Positions 11,793-23,494 of a stretch of DNA of 64,000 bases are shown piece by piece (the stretch's first letter is position 1; the number at the start of each line of letters is the position of its first letter). The position numbers and the translations under genes were made by a program. Source of the DNA: Cadophora sp. MPI-SDFR-AT-0126 (taxonomy: Eukaryota > Ascomycota > Leotiomycetes > Helotiales > Ploettnerulaceae); assembly GCA_020747065.1 (NCBI GenBank), contig JAGMVK010000007.1:372001-436000 (forward strand), given 5' to 3'. Below the pieces are notes generated by a model. The model was not told the origin of the DNA, did not search any database, and saw only the letters and a program-made list of their open reading frames with translations.

Positions 11793-12998
11793 GCTTGGAA
11801 GTGATGCAAATTCAGGAGCTTGATGTTGAAGTGGCTACAGCTGAGCGTCAGTCAGTCCGGTGAGTAAAGTTGCTCTGACGCGACTAGTGTTTGTTTACCT
11901 TCGTGCGCTCACTTGACGAGATCTCGACCAAGATATTGGAGGCCTGTATCTGGGTTGTGGTTCCTGCTACGAATGCAATGCGAAGCAAATCCAGTGGAAG
12001 TCTTTCCTCAGAAGCAATAAGGCAATAATTCAAAGAGCAGTCGAGACTGCACAGGAAAACATGCAGCCTCGTGCGAAGCTAATGAAGATATGATGCCGAG
12101 GGATAAGGCAGCAACAGCCAAACGAGGCTCGTGTGCTACTGAATCGTAGCTCCACGAATGAGTGGAAGCAGTGAATCTAGAGAGTAAGTATTGCATCAAG
12201 CTCATTCACCTCGTAGTTATGAATCAATGGAGTGCGGAAACCCAGGTTTGTAGAGCCTGAAAAGTAAAGGCATGTGATCACGTGATACAAATTCAATCAA
12301 TTATCTTCGGTGACGGAGGTGGAAATGGGATAATTAAGGCTTTGGATAGTTTCACTGCCGAATCTTTCATCCGAACCAAATATTCTTAGAAAATTCAATA
12401 GTCCCATAGTACTCAAAACCGACATGCTCCGCATCTGATTAGCATCGTCTGCCACTTTTCCTTCTGCTACCACATTCTTGCTCAACTCCAGCAGGGAGCG
12501 AGAAACAACTTTCCGTTATCACTTTGCCAACTACAATATACGCTTAACTCGGCGACTGGATGCTATAAAGAGTTAATTGATGCAATATCTCCATGAATTT
12601 CCTTCGTATCGAAGTCTTCTCCCACACCGCCAAGTTCGCTTATTGAGAAACAAAACATACACATTTGCCAGCGGAGAAACCTGTATTCTGGAAGAGTACC
12701 TCTTCAAACATGAATCAATGCCTCTGTTGTTAGTATCTTTGAGTAGATCAAATGGTCAAAAAGGAAAGTCTCGTTCCATTTCGCAGAGCTATAGAATCTA
12801 ACGCTAGCAAAGCTCACTGCGTACCGCCTTCCCCTGCAACTTTGAGAGGACCTCAGTGAGTAGACAGCGTCTGGTGTATGAAACTTAAGCCCATGCGTAA
12901 AGAATTCACTCCTCAAGCGTTGTTCTCAAACAACGAAAAATACCATATTTAAAGTCAACCGTTAGCATCGCTAGCCCTGCAACCTCAAATAACCTCAA
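11793..12998. other. Intergenic spacer
   Basis: No gene recognised. Short minus-strand frames at 12008-12205, 12297-12485 and 12704-12916 lack motifs. Holds the promoter of the 2EXR gene to the left and the 3' end of the 2EXR gene to the right. Confidence 0.5.
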
Positions 12999-13958
12999 TC
13001 AGCGGCCCGAAGTCTTCAAGCTTCTGATTGTCTTGTCTGTAGGCTTCGTAATCTGTGCAAAGTGTTAGTAGGTGCTAATTGACATCTTTGGAAAGAACGC
13101 AAGACCTACCTCGATGCCTTCACCAAGCCAAGCCTCAACACCAAGCCCATTTGTAAACATAACCTCCGTCTTGGTCTTTCTCAGACGCTGTAGCTCCATG
13201 CCCTCCTCAATAGCCATGATATGTTTCTCGGTATCCGCCTTCCGAAAAGCACCCTCTCTTTCTTCCTCACTCATATCCGTCATCTCAGCATTCAGCCTAG
13301 CTCTAGCCTCTTCAGCAGCAGCCAAGATAGCAGCCTGCTTGAGCTCCAACTTAGCCGTCAACTCGATCTTGGCCTCCATCAGCTTACGCTGCCAGATTCC
13401 TTGCATCCAGGCACGGAGTTGATTGTCGTTACCAGCAGTCTTCCAAGGGAGAACTAGGAGTCGAAGATTGTAGAAACCGGCGACGTCTTCAGAGGTGTAG
13501 AGGTACATGTCATCGCCGGCCACGATCAAGGTCTGCAGGTTGGCGTGCATGAGCATGAGCTCTTGGTGAGCGAGGAACTGATCTTTGACCTCTGGAGGAT
13601 CGACGAAGGTGTTGAAAGTGCAGGCGCCATCGGGACCGTCGATCAGAAGTGTGTCAATGCAAAAGCTGAATGGAATGGGGTATGGGAGACGGTGGCCGAA
13701 TGTCCAGTGGTACATCTTCTTGGCTTCGTTACGGGACTCACGGCAGACTGACAGGATTGATGGGAGAGTATAGATGGCGCGGACGCGGTAGACCCATTTT
13801 GGGGCTCCATTGATGGTGATCCAGGTGCTAGCATCTTTGATGGTTACGATGCGGCCATCAGTGGAGTTGCGCCAGATCTTGCGGCGAATCTCGAGTGGGA
13901 GTTTGCGGAAGTGGATAAAATTATCAAGCAAGGTGAGAAACTCGAATGCGGAGTCCAT
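12999..13958 (-). CDS. 2EXR-domain protein with Ala/Glu-rich coiled-coil segment
   Basis: Two exons, 13958-13110 and 13052-12999, joined in phase 0 across a 57-bp intron (gtaggt donor, ctaac branch, gcacag acceptor), giving 300 aa. Without splicing the frame would end 14 codons later in a different tail. Residues ~14-35 carry FRKLPLEIRRKIWRN (first E-x-R = EIR), and ~70 residues on is LPSILSVCRESRNEAKKMY (second = ESR), so both 2EXR motifs are intact. Residues ~190-270 are a highly charged Ala/Glu/Lys/Arg helix (for example AAILAAAEEARARLNAEM) that should form a coiled coil, unusual next to the other family members here. The short last exon after a phase-0 intron is shared with several 2EXR genes in this window. 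Confidence 0.88.
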
Positions 13959-14915
13959 ATTGCTTACTTTAAAGTTGGCTGTTGATTTTGTGGCGTTGGC
14001 AGATTGACAACCGCGATTGTTGAGAATTTAGGAAGAGGAGGACTTGGCGGCTCGTGCGGTTCCTCGCTTAATCAACAAACAAAGTGCATCGGTCGTACAC
14101 CTCGGTGCAAAAAAGAAATTAAGCAAGGAAAAAGAAAATTGAAATAGTAGAAAAGATAATAAAATTGAAGCCTAAGAATCAGATAGTATCGGAACAATCA
14201 AAAAAGCAAAAAGTGACTGGCCAGCGGAGAGGAAGGACGCGCCTTCAAACGATTTCCACAGCAATGGGGAATGGGGACTTAACCAACGTAGTAGATTCCT
14301 GCAAGCAGGTATTTCAACAGCTAGGCTGCCTCTTCAAACCCCGAAGGGCGACAGAAATTTGTTTATTTGGTTATATGTTATCGCTTAAGCTTTATTCTGG
14401 CGGAGCAGCTTCTGAACACACGAGAATTTCAATTTCACCTTCGATGGTGAATGTTAGCAGAGAAAGGCACATTAAACGCTCATAATATATCAGCATATGG
14501 GCAATTGAGTAACATTAGGTCATTCGATTGTCCGTTTCGTAATCATCGCTGCCTAAAACGCCACTACGCCCATATTTGGACGTTTGGGGACCTCTTGTTC
14601 TCGCCGTCTCCGATTGTCAGCTTTCGTGTCCTAACCTGCGAAACACGTACTACCAAGAATAGCACACGTCTGTTCAAGAATGAAGACAAAATGGGAGCCT
14701 TGGGATAGCTGTGACAAGATGTGAAGGGACTGGCTCAGAATGATTCTACGGTCACAGGGGAAAGACGAGGTGACTATCACGGCCACTACCACCACATACG
14801 ACAACAATATTTCAAAATCAAGCAAAGACGCGACGAACACAGAGAACAAATCGTCATCTCACTATTCAAATCATCTATCCATCTCCTCCTTCCTCTCATA
14901 TCCCTTTCCTTTCCC
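13959..14915. other. Intergenic spacer
   Basis: AT-rich left part (14100-14170) that probably carries the promoter of the minus-strand 2EXR gene. Frames of 85-106 codons on the plus strand begin with non-ATG codons and have no motif. No supported gene. Confidence 0.45.
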
Positions 14916-15390
14916 CTACTTCCTCACCAGTCTTTCACCCCCAATAATACCAACACACCTCCCCTTGCCCTTCCCCTCTCCCGCTATGACCCCAAACTTC
15001 TGATCCCAAGCTCTATACTCTGGTGTTGAACCAGAGACTAGTTCTCTGTTGCGGCTAAAGGCGCGCGCATTGGCGGCGGCGGCGGCGGCGAGGGCGATGG
15101 CGACAGTACTGGTGCTGTTGATGCTGATGGTGGTGGTGACAGCAGCTGGCTCGAAGACAGCGGCAAGGCGGATCAGAGCGTCGAAGCTCACGCGGCGGAT
15201 GGGACGAGGAGAGAGGATCTCCGAGACAGGAGACTGGTGGTTTGGTCTTTTAGCTAGGAGGATCAAGGGCCAGTGTGAGGAGATAGGGAGAGAATGGGAT
15301 GGGCGTGTTGCTTACAGAGGAGAAGATTGGAGACCCGATGATGGCTGGGTCATTCTTGAGGAGGTCGAGGAGAGATGGCGAGGACGACAT
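14916..15390 (-). CDS. Small Ala-rich hypothetical protein
   Basis: Two-exon model on the minus strand: 15390-15316 and 15233-14916, intron 82 bp with gtaagc donor, a ctaaaa branch-like site and ccaccag acceptor, giving 130 aa. The first exon reads MSSSPSLLDLLKNDPAIIGS. The second has strong C-ending codon preference over its first 60 codons, which supports coding. A run of alanines (IALAAAAAANARAF) is encoded by a GCC repeat; the C-terminal third is Gly/Lys-rich. No domain recognised. The opposite strand is also open for 130 codons, but without ATG and with antisense-looking composition. An alternative acceptor at 15260 would end the protein after ~46 residues, so the exact splice needs transcript evidence. 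Confidence 0.45.
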
Positions 15391-15755
15391 TTTGATGATG
15401 GGTTGGCTGGTTGGTTTATTTTGGGGGGAATTGTATGAATAATTTGGTCGTGCTTAGAGGAAGGACGACAGTGAGGGATTGGGATTGGGATGGGCTGTGG
15501 GAAGTGAGCTCTCGCTTATTGAGGTGATGTCAAAGGAATCATTTTACCTTCAAGTCAAGGATACCGAGTACTGATTTCAGGGCAATTCTACGTGACCAGA
15601 ATCTTATAAATTGATGTCAGACTTCGATTTTCGCCATTTGTGCTCCCAGTCTACTAATCTCTGTGCCAACTATCCGCTACCACACTGCCAGAATCAAGGC
15701 AACCTCGAATATCTTCATGTGGACTCAGAGAACCTATGGATATTTGTTAGCCTAG
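15391..15755. other. Intergenic spacer
   Basis: Between the promoter of the small minus-strand gene and the 3' end of the broken 2EXR gene. The broken gene may use a further intron whose last exon (reading only two codons) would end near 15728. Confidence 0.4.
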
Positions 15756-16538
15756 TTATACAAGAGCAACTACCTTCTCTTGTCTTACTCCACTCGCTAT
15801 TATCACCTTCATTTTGTTTTCCCTGATATATTCGATAATCGGAATTCGTGCAGTCGGGTTGTATCTGCCAAATCGTGCGGATACTCTTTTGTTGAACTTT
15901 TCTCTCTTTCGGGTTCGAAAAGATGGTCGGACACAGATTTTGACTAGCTCCAGGTTGCGAAATTGAAGGATGGTATTTGCCGCAAAATCAAAGTCTTCAG
16001 TATCTCCGGCTTTCAAAACTAAGGTCTTCAAAGAATCGATTAGTTTACTTTGCTATTTTGTAGGATTGCTAAAATTTCTTGAGTACATAGTCTGGATTGC
16101 AATCGTTCTTACGTATACGGAGAAGCGGACGAGAGACGTCCTCGCTTGAACGATTATGGCATGCTTTCCTCAGCTGAAATAGACTGGCTGACCGCCAAAA
16201 TCTTGTTTCAGAATGAGATCGTAGTGTATTTGGGTAACTTGTCTGGATTCTGAACACGTTACAAAGACTTCTGGAACGTTAATCGCGTTAAGGCATCGTA
16301 GACCAATTCCAAGTGTGTTGTATTGTGGAATGCAATCCAGAAGTAGGACTCTCGGGCGGGGATCGACTAAAGCAAGCTCCCAGATAATGAGACGGAGCTC
16401 TAGAGGGAGCCTCGGAAACAGAGTAAAGAAATCTAGTGGGAAGTGGGGTTTCATGGCTGCAGGTATGGCTGGAGGGGAGGATTCGGGCGCCTCGATCGTT
16501 GTCGATTTAGCCTGGAGAGGCGATAATCTGGCCAGCAT
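15756..16538 (-). pseudogene. 2EXR-domain gene with an in-frame TGA
   Basis: Minus strand, two exons, 16538-16113 and 16052-15756, across a 60-bp intron (gtaaga donor, aaatag acceptor). The first exon has LFPRLPLELRLIIWELALV (motif 1, ELR) and FVTCSESRQVTQIHYDL (motif 2, ESR), then FGGQPVYFS. Directly after this, at 16172-16170, is a TGA where other family members have an aromatic or polar residue; the frame stays open beyond it (HAIIVQARTSLVRFSVY) to the splice site, and the second exon continues with a typical tail KTLVLKAGDTEDFDFA. Length without the stop would be ~240 codons. So the gene is either a young pseudogene or encodes only the first 122 residues. The ATG at 16538 is the first in frame. 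Confidence 0.75.
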
Positions 16539-17418
16539 TAAGGTTGTACGAGTATAAAGCCACTGTAGTAGATATCAGTCTCGCTTCAGAGTATGGTAGT
16601 GACGACTATGATATGAGATTGAGGCTGGAGGACTCTCACCTTTGACTGGCGGCGGACTGAGCTCTTAACATTATCAAGACTCTGCGTATACGATGACAAC
16701 TGTCGTGAAGACTTCACGAACGAACATTACTAACCTCTGCATGTCGAAGAAAATGGTGTTTATGTTTTCGAAGTTGATTTGTTCCAAGCACTCTGCAGTG
16801 TGCTGAAGAGCTTGAGATTGGTACTGGCGCGCCAATCCTCGCTAAAGATGTGCGAAAATTGAATGTCAATAAACGAAAAGAACAATGAAGTAACCGAGCG
16901 AATTTGGGCCTAAGTCTTTGTAATAACACTCACAACAATCAAGATTCAGTAGTGAGTAGAACGAGTTAAAGTCCCCTTCAGGGCCTTCCGCCTCTAAGGT
17001 AGGATAAACCCATCGAATTAGTCTCAAATCTATTCACATGGGAACACAGAGAGCCTGGACTTTGACGGGGAGTGGATATATACACAAGCCGAACTAAGTC
17101 TTTCACTTGATGGCAAATTCCAAAGATCTCCTGTCGGCTTAAACAGCCAATGTCGGACAATTGATTTCTTTGCACGCAGGCCGCCTCGAGCGGCAGAACT
17201 TCCCCCATTCGTCCTTGAAGCGAATACGCTTGTGATGCTTTCTACGACATCCCAAGATCGATCGTCTTTATTTTTGAGGTTGAAACCTCAAAGATTTTAG
17301 CAGTGCTGAAGACAGAGCTTCTGCGCTTGGTATGCAAGCCGCGTCCCCTGGTGTCACATAGACTGACGCGAAACAGCTCGTTGCCTCATATCCTCGTTCC
17401 TTCGAAGGATTCGCAACC
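16539..17418. other. Divergent intergenic region
   Basis: Lies between a minus-strand 2EXR pseudogene and a plus-strand decayed gene. Only short antisense frames, no motif. No functional element recognised. Confidence 0.5.
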
Positions 17419-18436
17419 ATGGACATCACCACTGACACTCCCACCGATTTGGAGATCGCACGGTAAGGTGCCAAAGAAGCTGCTGAGGAGATAGCACGTA
17501 CTGCCTTCGAGAGAGCTCTTCATCCCGAACTCCACGTCTCCCTTCCCCGGAGACCCATTCCCCCATTTTCTCGTCTGCCAGCAGAGGTCTTGAACATGAT
17601 TCTTAGGGATGGAAAGCATAACACATTTTCTTATTCTCATGAGGATGTATCCCTCTCCGTTATCAACTTGAAGGTGCTCTGCAGAGCTAACACTTCACAG
17701 TCTCCCACCTAGACGTGTGGTCCAGATCTTATCAGACGACTACCTTGATGAAGTCTCCAATCCCGTCACCGGCCAGAACTCCATCCAAACAATCTTGCGC
17801 GCCAAGGAAAAGATGTTTATTTCTCCACTGATTGTTGTATCTAAGGCTTTTCAGGCCAGCGTAGTCACTGACACCTATCTTGTTGGGTTCCGCCTTCAAT
17901 ACAATCGCCATGGCTTCGACTTCGTCAACCACACGCTCTTCTTCGAAGATGCAAAGGCGTCGAAATCCCTCCTGGGACACGTCGGTCAGTATGAGCAACG
18001 GTATGCGAAAGAAGAAGGAAAACCTGGTACGAGCCTTCGATGGCAATGGTCCAGTAAGTTGAAGCGGACCCTTTGCTCACGTTTCTTTGACGCCCACGAA
18101 CTTATATGGAGAAAACTGAAGCTCACTCATTCCCTACTTTAGCGCAATATCGTCCTAGCCGGACCCGCCAAAAGCTATAGAAACCTTTATTCGGTTATTG
18201 GAGTCTTTGCTTGGGTTGATACCTTGATTATGGAAGAACCAGGACGCTTCCCGTTCCATTCACCATACTACGACCGCGCCATGCGGGAAGAAGAAATTCA
18301 ACGCCAGATTGAGGATCAATGGGAGGAGCATCGCGGTTCGAGCCGCCGTCTGCCTCGCCTCAGATTTCTACCAGCACAAAACATCGAGCTCATGGGATCT
18401 GCAGCAATGTTGGGTGATCACGGTATTACATACTGA
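17419..18436 (+). pseudogene. Decayed F-box-like protein gene
   Basis: One long reading path interrupted three times. It begins at the ATG at 17419; TAA at 17464-17466 is in frame; the frame then continues with AAEEIARTAFERAL and PIPPFSRLPAEVLNMILRD, an F-box-like start, to about 17690. There a one-base shift moves the reading to the frame that runs RRVVQILSDDYLDEVSN and on to ~18139. A TAG at 18140-18142 interrupts it, and the same frame continues (NIVLAGPAKSYRNLYSVIG, then an acidic/basic tail) to the TGA at 18434-18436. Total about 338 codons. An intron instead of the TAG (gtaagt at 18053, ttag at 18142) was considered, but it leads out of frame, so decay is the better reading. TAA and TAG are each one C-to-T step from CAA and CAG. 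Confidence 0.7.
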
Positions 18437-19379
18437 TTTGAGACTCTGAAAACTATACCTAAAGGAGATTCGTTGGATGCGTTTGGGATTGGACTTGCTT
18501 GTGATGTTTTGGACGAAGTGTGTTCGTGCAAGACGAAAAGTTTTGGTGTTCCGGAAGTCCAAACAGTTTGGTTCTCAATAAGATAGTAGACTGCTGTCAG
18601 TGTTCTCTCTGGTATGGCTCAAGGGAAGAAAGACCCAGTACTCGCTCGCACACTTCACAGATATCGAGGGAACCTAGGAACAGAATATTATCAAGGTTGC
18701 ATTGTGTTCTTGTTTGTAAACTACTGAATCGAGAGGACCTTTATATGGGGTCTCGAGTACAGTACCGGTAGCTCTAGCACTAAGCTAAACTAGTCAAGTC
18801 CACCCCACTTCACGTGCTGCCCTTCTTTCCTACCCACACTGCGGAGCTGGTCAGCCTCTTATGCATGAGGCATAGATTCACCGGAGGACCGGTCGAAGCT
18901 GAAAGGCGACTGAAACTCAGGAATCGAAAATTCGAGCTAGGCTCCAACCGTGAATATATTCGATTCAACCTCTCATAAATATTGTTTCAGTCGGTGATAA
19001 TTTAGCCATTCCTGGCCACTGTGCCATAGTTCTTGGGCACATCAATCTCGTCAGTAGGTATTGATTTCGAGCCAAGAGGAGCAAGGGAGGGAGTTGCTTC
19101 TCATATTGCAGGACACTTAATCTTTACAGGCATCCAATGTTTCAGAAAGGACAAAGACTCTATGGAGAGGCAAGCACCAAGAAGTGGATATCCCTTGCCT
19201 GTCATAAGAATGAATCGTTTCTCCGGTTTTGACAAATTCCTGTATGCCAAGCCATGATATTCCCCCACCAGTGTGATCCCAACTGAATTTACCTTCGGTA
19301 CCTGCGAAGATAGACATGTTTTGAAAGTGTTCAAGCTGAGTGTTACCATAAAAGGCTGTTCTGTTTGTTATGATCCTAT
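18437..19379. other. Intergenic spacer
   Basis: Between the F-box-like relic and the 3' end of the GH95 gene. Several frames of 65-82 codons occur, none with an ATG plus motif. The part next to 19380 should contain the GH95 3' UTR. Confidence 0.5.
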
Positions 19380-21927
19380 TTAGGCTTTAATAAGCACTTT
19401 TCCATCTTTGTTCGTGATCTTTACTCCTGTCCCCTGGGTACTCAGATGCGCCCCAGTGACAAGCCCCTGGGCATCCCAGCTGAAATCGACTGTTCTTGCT
19501 CCTCTCAACCTCAGCCCCTTCACCCGACCCGGGCTCCAGCTTTTGGGGATAGCCGGCCCCAAAACGACACTGTCCAGTCCCGGTAAATCCACCACCAGCA
19601 TAGCCAGGATATTACCAAGCAGTCCAAAGTTGGCGTCAATCTGGAACGGCGGAGAAAGACCGCTGTACATGCTCAGGCCGTTGTTGGCAAAATTCTGGTC
19701 GATCGCATATCGGAGTTCGTAATGAGCGTTTTCGGTCTCGTTGAGGAGAGCCCAGCATGCTCCGCGCCAGACCTTTTCCCAGCCTGCATTAGCGTCGGGG
19801 CCATTACCGACTCCACGATTGATAAGACTGTTCTTCACGGCCTTCTGGATGGTCGCGTTCGTGTATCCAGAAACGGTACCGGAGATGCTGAAACCAGGGT
19901 ACCAGCCAATGAGATGGGAGAGATGGCGATGAGTGTCGTTCTTGAAGTCGAATGGGAAGCGAGGATCAGTATCATCGAATTTCCATTCCTTAATAGTGCC
20001 AAAAGAGCTGAAATGGAGTCCAGTGTCTAGTTTCGACAACGATTCCTCAACCGAAATCAAGAATGCAGTATCATTTGCAATGCTGGGGAGATCCCTGACC
20101 ATGAGGATAGAGACGAACAGTTGGTGAATGAGTTGCTGATAATGCATACATGCGAATGTGGTTGGCCCATGCTCCGGGGAGTTGCAAGGATTGACAACCA
20201 AAGTCCCGTCATTAAAGAACTTGTCTTCCTGCAGTTGGTGGACCCAGAATTGTGCCACGCCTTTGATGAGAGGAAATCCTTGCGCTTCAAACCACTCTTG
20301 GTCCAGCGAGTAGAAATAATGGTCGAATATGTGCTGCATCATCCAAGCTGCTGAGGCAGGGTAGTTGGCCCACTCAGCAGCACATTTCATGCCTGTATGT
20401 CCAAATATATTCATCTCGTTGTGTGTGACCCATCCTGGAGCATCATAAAGTAACCTCGCAGTATCTGTGCCTCTTGGGACCCAGCTGTCTTGCATGTAGT
20501 TCCAAACAGAGGCTTGCAAGCCCCCAAGTCCCGTCTGATCAGCACCCCACAGGTTCATTTGTATGTTGATGTTTGCATGATAGTCAGCACCCCAAGAGGC
20601 ATAAATATTTTCTGCCCAGCGCCCTTGAAGATTAGGTGGAAGTGAGTTGGCGCGGCTGGAGCTGATGAACAGGTGACGACCGAAAGCGAAGAGGAGGGAC
20701 TCAAGATACGGATCTCCAACACCCGAGGCTGAATACTTGGACACAAGGACAGACGTTTCAGTATTGGCGGAGCCAGTGGTATCGGGGACCTCTAATTTGA
20801 ATGCACCTGACAGTGCTTTGTAATCGGAAATATGGGCTCCTCGAAGATCTAGTTGAGTCTTCGAGGCTGCTGCGGCCGTGACTTTCTCTACATAGGGGCC
20901 AGGATCCGGACCTTTGAAGGAGTATCCACTTGCTTCATTTCCTGCCTTCTGGTCGAAGTTGGTGCCTGCTCCGAAACCAAGACTTAGTTGTCGGATTTGC
21001 GAGCCAGCTGGGACAACCAACGCTCCGACATCCTTGGTGCTGCAATATGCTGTTTGAGTTCTGGTGATGAGGCGTGCCATACCATCAAACTTCATTCCTA
21101 ACGGGGGGCCAATCTGTGTGACTCCGGACAAACGAACAGACTGATCGCTGCATGTGGAGTTGACAAGAGTTTGATCACCCAATTGTCGCTCAAGTTTGAT
21201 GGTAATCTGAGGTAGCGCGGCACTGGAGGAGAGGTCATAGACACAAACTTGGTCGGGAAAAGAACAGTACACTGTAGTTGTGTAATTATTTCCATTGTTG
21301 GCCGTATAGAAAGTCGTATGTATACCGTTCTCGAGATCAAGCGATCGCTTGTAGTTTGTTGATGCATTGACACCATCAATTGCTACTGAAAGATTGCCGA
21401 AAACTTGGTAGGTTCCATAGTTATCACAAGATCCAAGTAAACCTTCCACGTCTGTCACGAGAATCAATATCTGAGTTAGAGGGAATGGGTATCAAAAAGC
21501 ATACTTCCGGTCCCGTTCGAAAATATGCTTTCCCTTATTGCAGGGAGCCGGCCATAAATGGGAGCAGTCGGGTTCCCTCCATTATATGTCTATTCCAGGT
21601 TCCATTAGCAGCTTACTTTTCACTTCCTGTATCCAGAACTTAGACTCACAGAAATTTCAAAAGGACCTCCAGACCACAAAGAATCAACGTTGAAAATAAC
21701 CTTTTCAGATCCTGGGACACCAAACGGCATGGCTATTTAAGTTAACGATTGCTCTCTTTTGCTGTTGATGAATCATTACCTCCTAGCCGACCATTTCCGA
21801 CCGGGTATGCAGTCCGAATGACACCGTTCCAGACTGAAGGTAAACTAGCCCATAGTTCCTTGCTTTGAGCAATTGGGACTATCAAGGAGACAGTCAACGA
21901 TACTGGAGAGATCCTCATTCTTGCCAC
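19380..21927 (-). CDS. Secreted GH95 alpha-L-fucosidase-type glycoside hydrolase
   Basis: Four exons: 21927-21780, 21732-21650, 21589-21505 and 21451-19380, introns 47-60 bp, giving 795 aa, normal for GH95. The N-terminus ([20 protein letters not shown], cleavage probably near AQS-KE) is a signal peptide, so the enzyme is secreted. After it come [15 protein letters not shown] and [12 protein letters not shown], the GH95 N-terminal domain. The catalytic barrel shows [14 protein letters not shown] (residues ~398-408, the catalytic Asn pair region), [10 protein letters not shown] with E532 as likely general acid, and [10 protein letters not shown] with D711 as the likely Asn-activating acid, by comparison with bacterial 1,2-alpha-L-fucosidases. 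The family removes L-fucose (some members L-galactose) from plant xyloglucan or glycans. Many N-glycosylation sequons. No lesion seen. Confidence 0.93.
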
Positions 21928-23494
21928 AAGATGAAGAGTAAGGAGAATAAACCAGGAACGGCTTGAAGGCTGAAGAGCGATTTGTTAAATGGGAGTCTTG
22001 AACGACTTATTTATACACAAGGAAATAGATAGACTTTCGGGATACATTGGTGCGAGCCAATCGGTCTGTCCACGATCTTCGGACGAACGCCAAAGAAGTA
22101 GAGTTCTGACAGCATGCAGAGAACTGCCGCTCGTTCGGAATAGGGCAGTGATTGATTGCTTTCCCCGCCTACCCCCGCCCCGGGCGAAGTATGTATGTAA
22201 ATCTTTTCAGAATGGGGTCGATTAACCCCCCAATCACATCTAGGATACCCCCTGGTCCCACACATAAATAAGAGGAAGCAATTCTGTGAGCCCCATAATT
22301 TAATCCGCGAATATTAGTTGCCTTTGAAAGATGTTTTGTATATTTGGGCCAGCTTGGTGGAACTTCGATAATGGACAGTATAGGGTACTTGGAATTTGAC
22401 CTTGATAAACTTGGAGAGGTGGTCTGCGAGACCTCTTGCCTTCACGTCCCGGCTTTTGCGGAAACTCCTCGAGAATGCGGGGAAGACATGTAGCTGTGGG
22501 GAGGCAAGCAGGGATCTGGGAAACCCCTGCATTAACATGTGGCTGAGATGGCAACAGCGTGATCTCTGCCATTTACTGACCCGTGCACGTATGAAGGAGA
22601 TAACAAGCTACAAATTGGCTGCAAACACAGTTATGAAGATTTGCAAAGATCTAGTAAATTCTTTAGGTGGGAAAAAAAAGTGGAGGTACATCATAGGCGT
22701 GCTACACTGTCGTGAAATTTGTCTCTTGAGACAACCCGCATCCTCTGTTGTTGCCTGTCTCATCTACCTTCGGGCCCTGTGAAATGAATAGTCTATTCAT
22801 GAAGAGAGAATCTTACGCAGATCTGCGAGGAAGGCTGGTCTTGTCCGAAGGTGCCTTTCTTGATCGCGTAAAAGCTCGGCCAGGCGACAGGGAGCATTGC
22901 CCAGCCATCTCAATTGCTTGCAGGTTAGACTCCAACTCGACAACAGTGTGGGAAGCTATTGTAAAAGTCGTTTGGTAGTGTTATTGGATGCTTGCATGGC
23001 CCTTTATAGAGAGAACCGAATAGCAAAAGCTGCAAAATTTTCCCTTATGACTCCGACCAGTCAGAAGAACCAAGGGCAGCTTAACGGAGACCTGCCGGAG
23101 CATGATGGTAGTCTCGCAATGCCAATGTACCGATAGGCATCCAGTACAGTCAGTCATGCGTATGGAAAGTGTTGTCTCCAGTCGATGTGTGGTATAGCGT
23201 GACCAAATGTAACATTTTAATGCGGCAATAACTGAATAGATAACACATTTTCGGATTTATGATGTCAAACCGACATCAAATACCAGACTTTGTGGGTGTA
23301 AAAAGTCAATAAGGACCAAAGTTTCCATCAACGCGCCACGCCTTTCTACCAAGCCACTTCCTATATTACAAAGCCATCAGAGCTAGCAATCCAACAGGAA
23401 TCTAATATGACCCAACAACCAAATCTATCCAACCAAATCCATCAAACTCCAACCATGCCGATATTGGGTGAGAACCTTGAGCGTGTTCGCTCGA
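21928..23494. other. Intergenic spacer
   Basis: Promoter side of the GH95 gene, then an apparently gene-free stretch. Frames up to 128 codons (22396-22782) lack motifs and coding-like codon use. Short-motif content not remarkable. Confidence 0.45.

Noticed and set aside
15049..15438. 130-codon plus-strand ORF with an Ala-rich start
   Set aside because: It begins with a non-ATG codon and is antisense to a better two-exon minus-strand model; its Ala run comes from the GCC repeat of the opposite strand.
17461..17491. Very short intron around the TAA at 17464
   Set aside because: The available gt...ag pairs give 26-31 bp, too short for a spliceosomal intron in these fungi.
18053..18142. Intron in the F-box-like gene (gtaagt...tttag)
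   Set aside because: Removing it shifts the reading to a frame that ends after 13 codons, while leaving it in keeps the same frame open on both sides of one TAG.
22396..22782. 128-codon plus-strand ORF
   Set aside because: Non-ATG-dependent frame, random-looking composition, overlaps equally long frames on the other strand.
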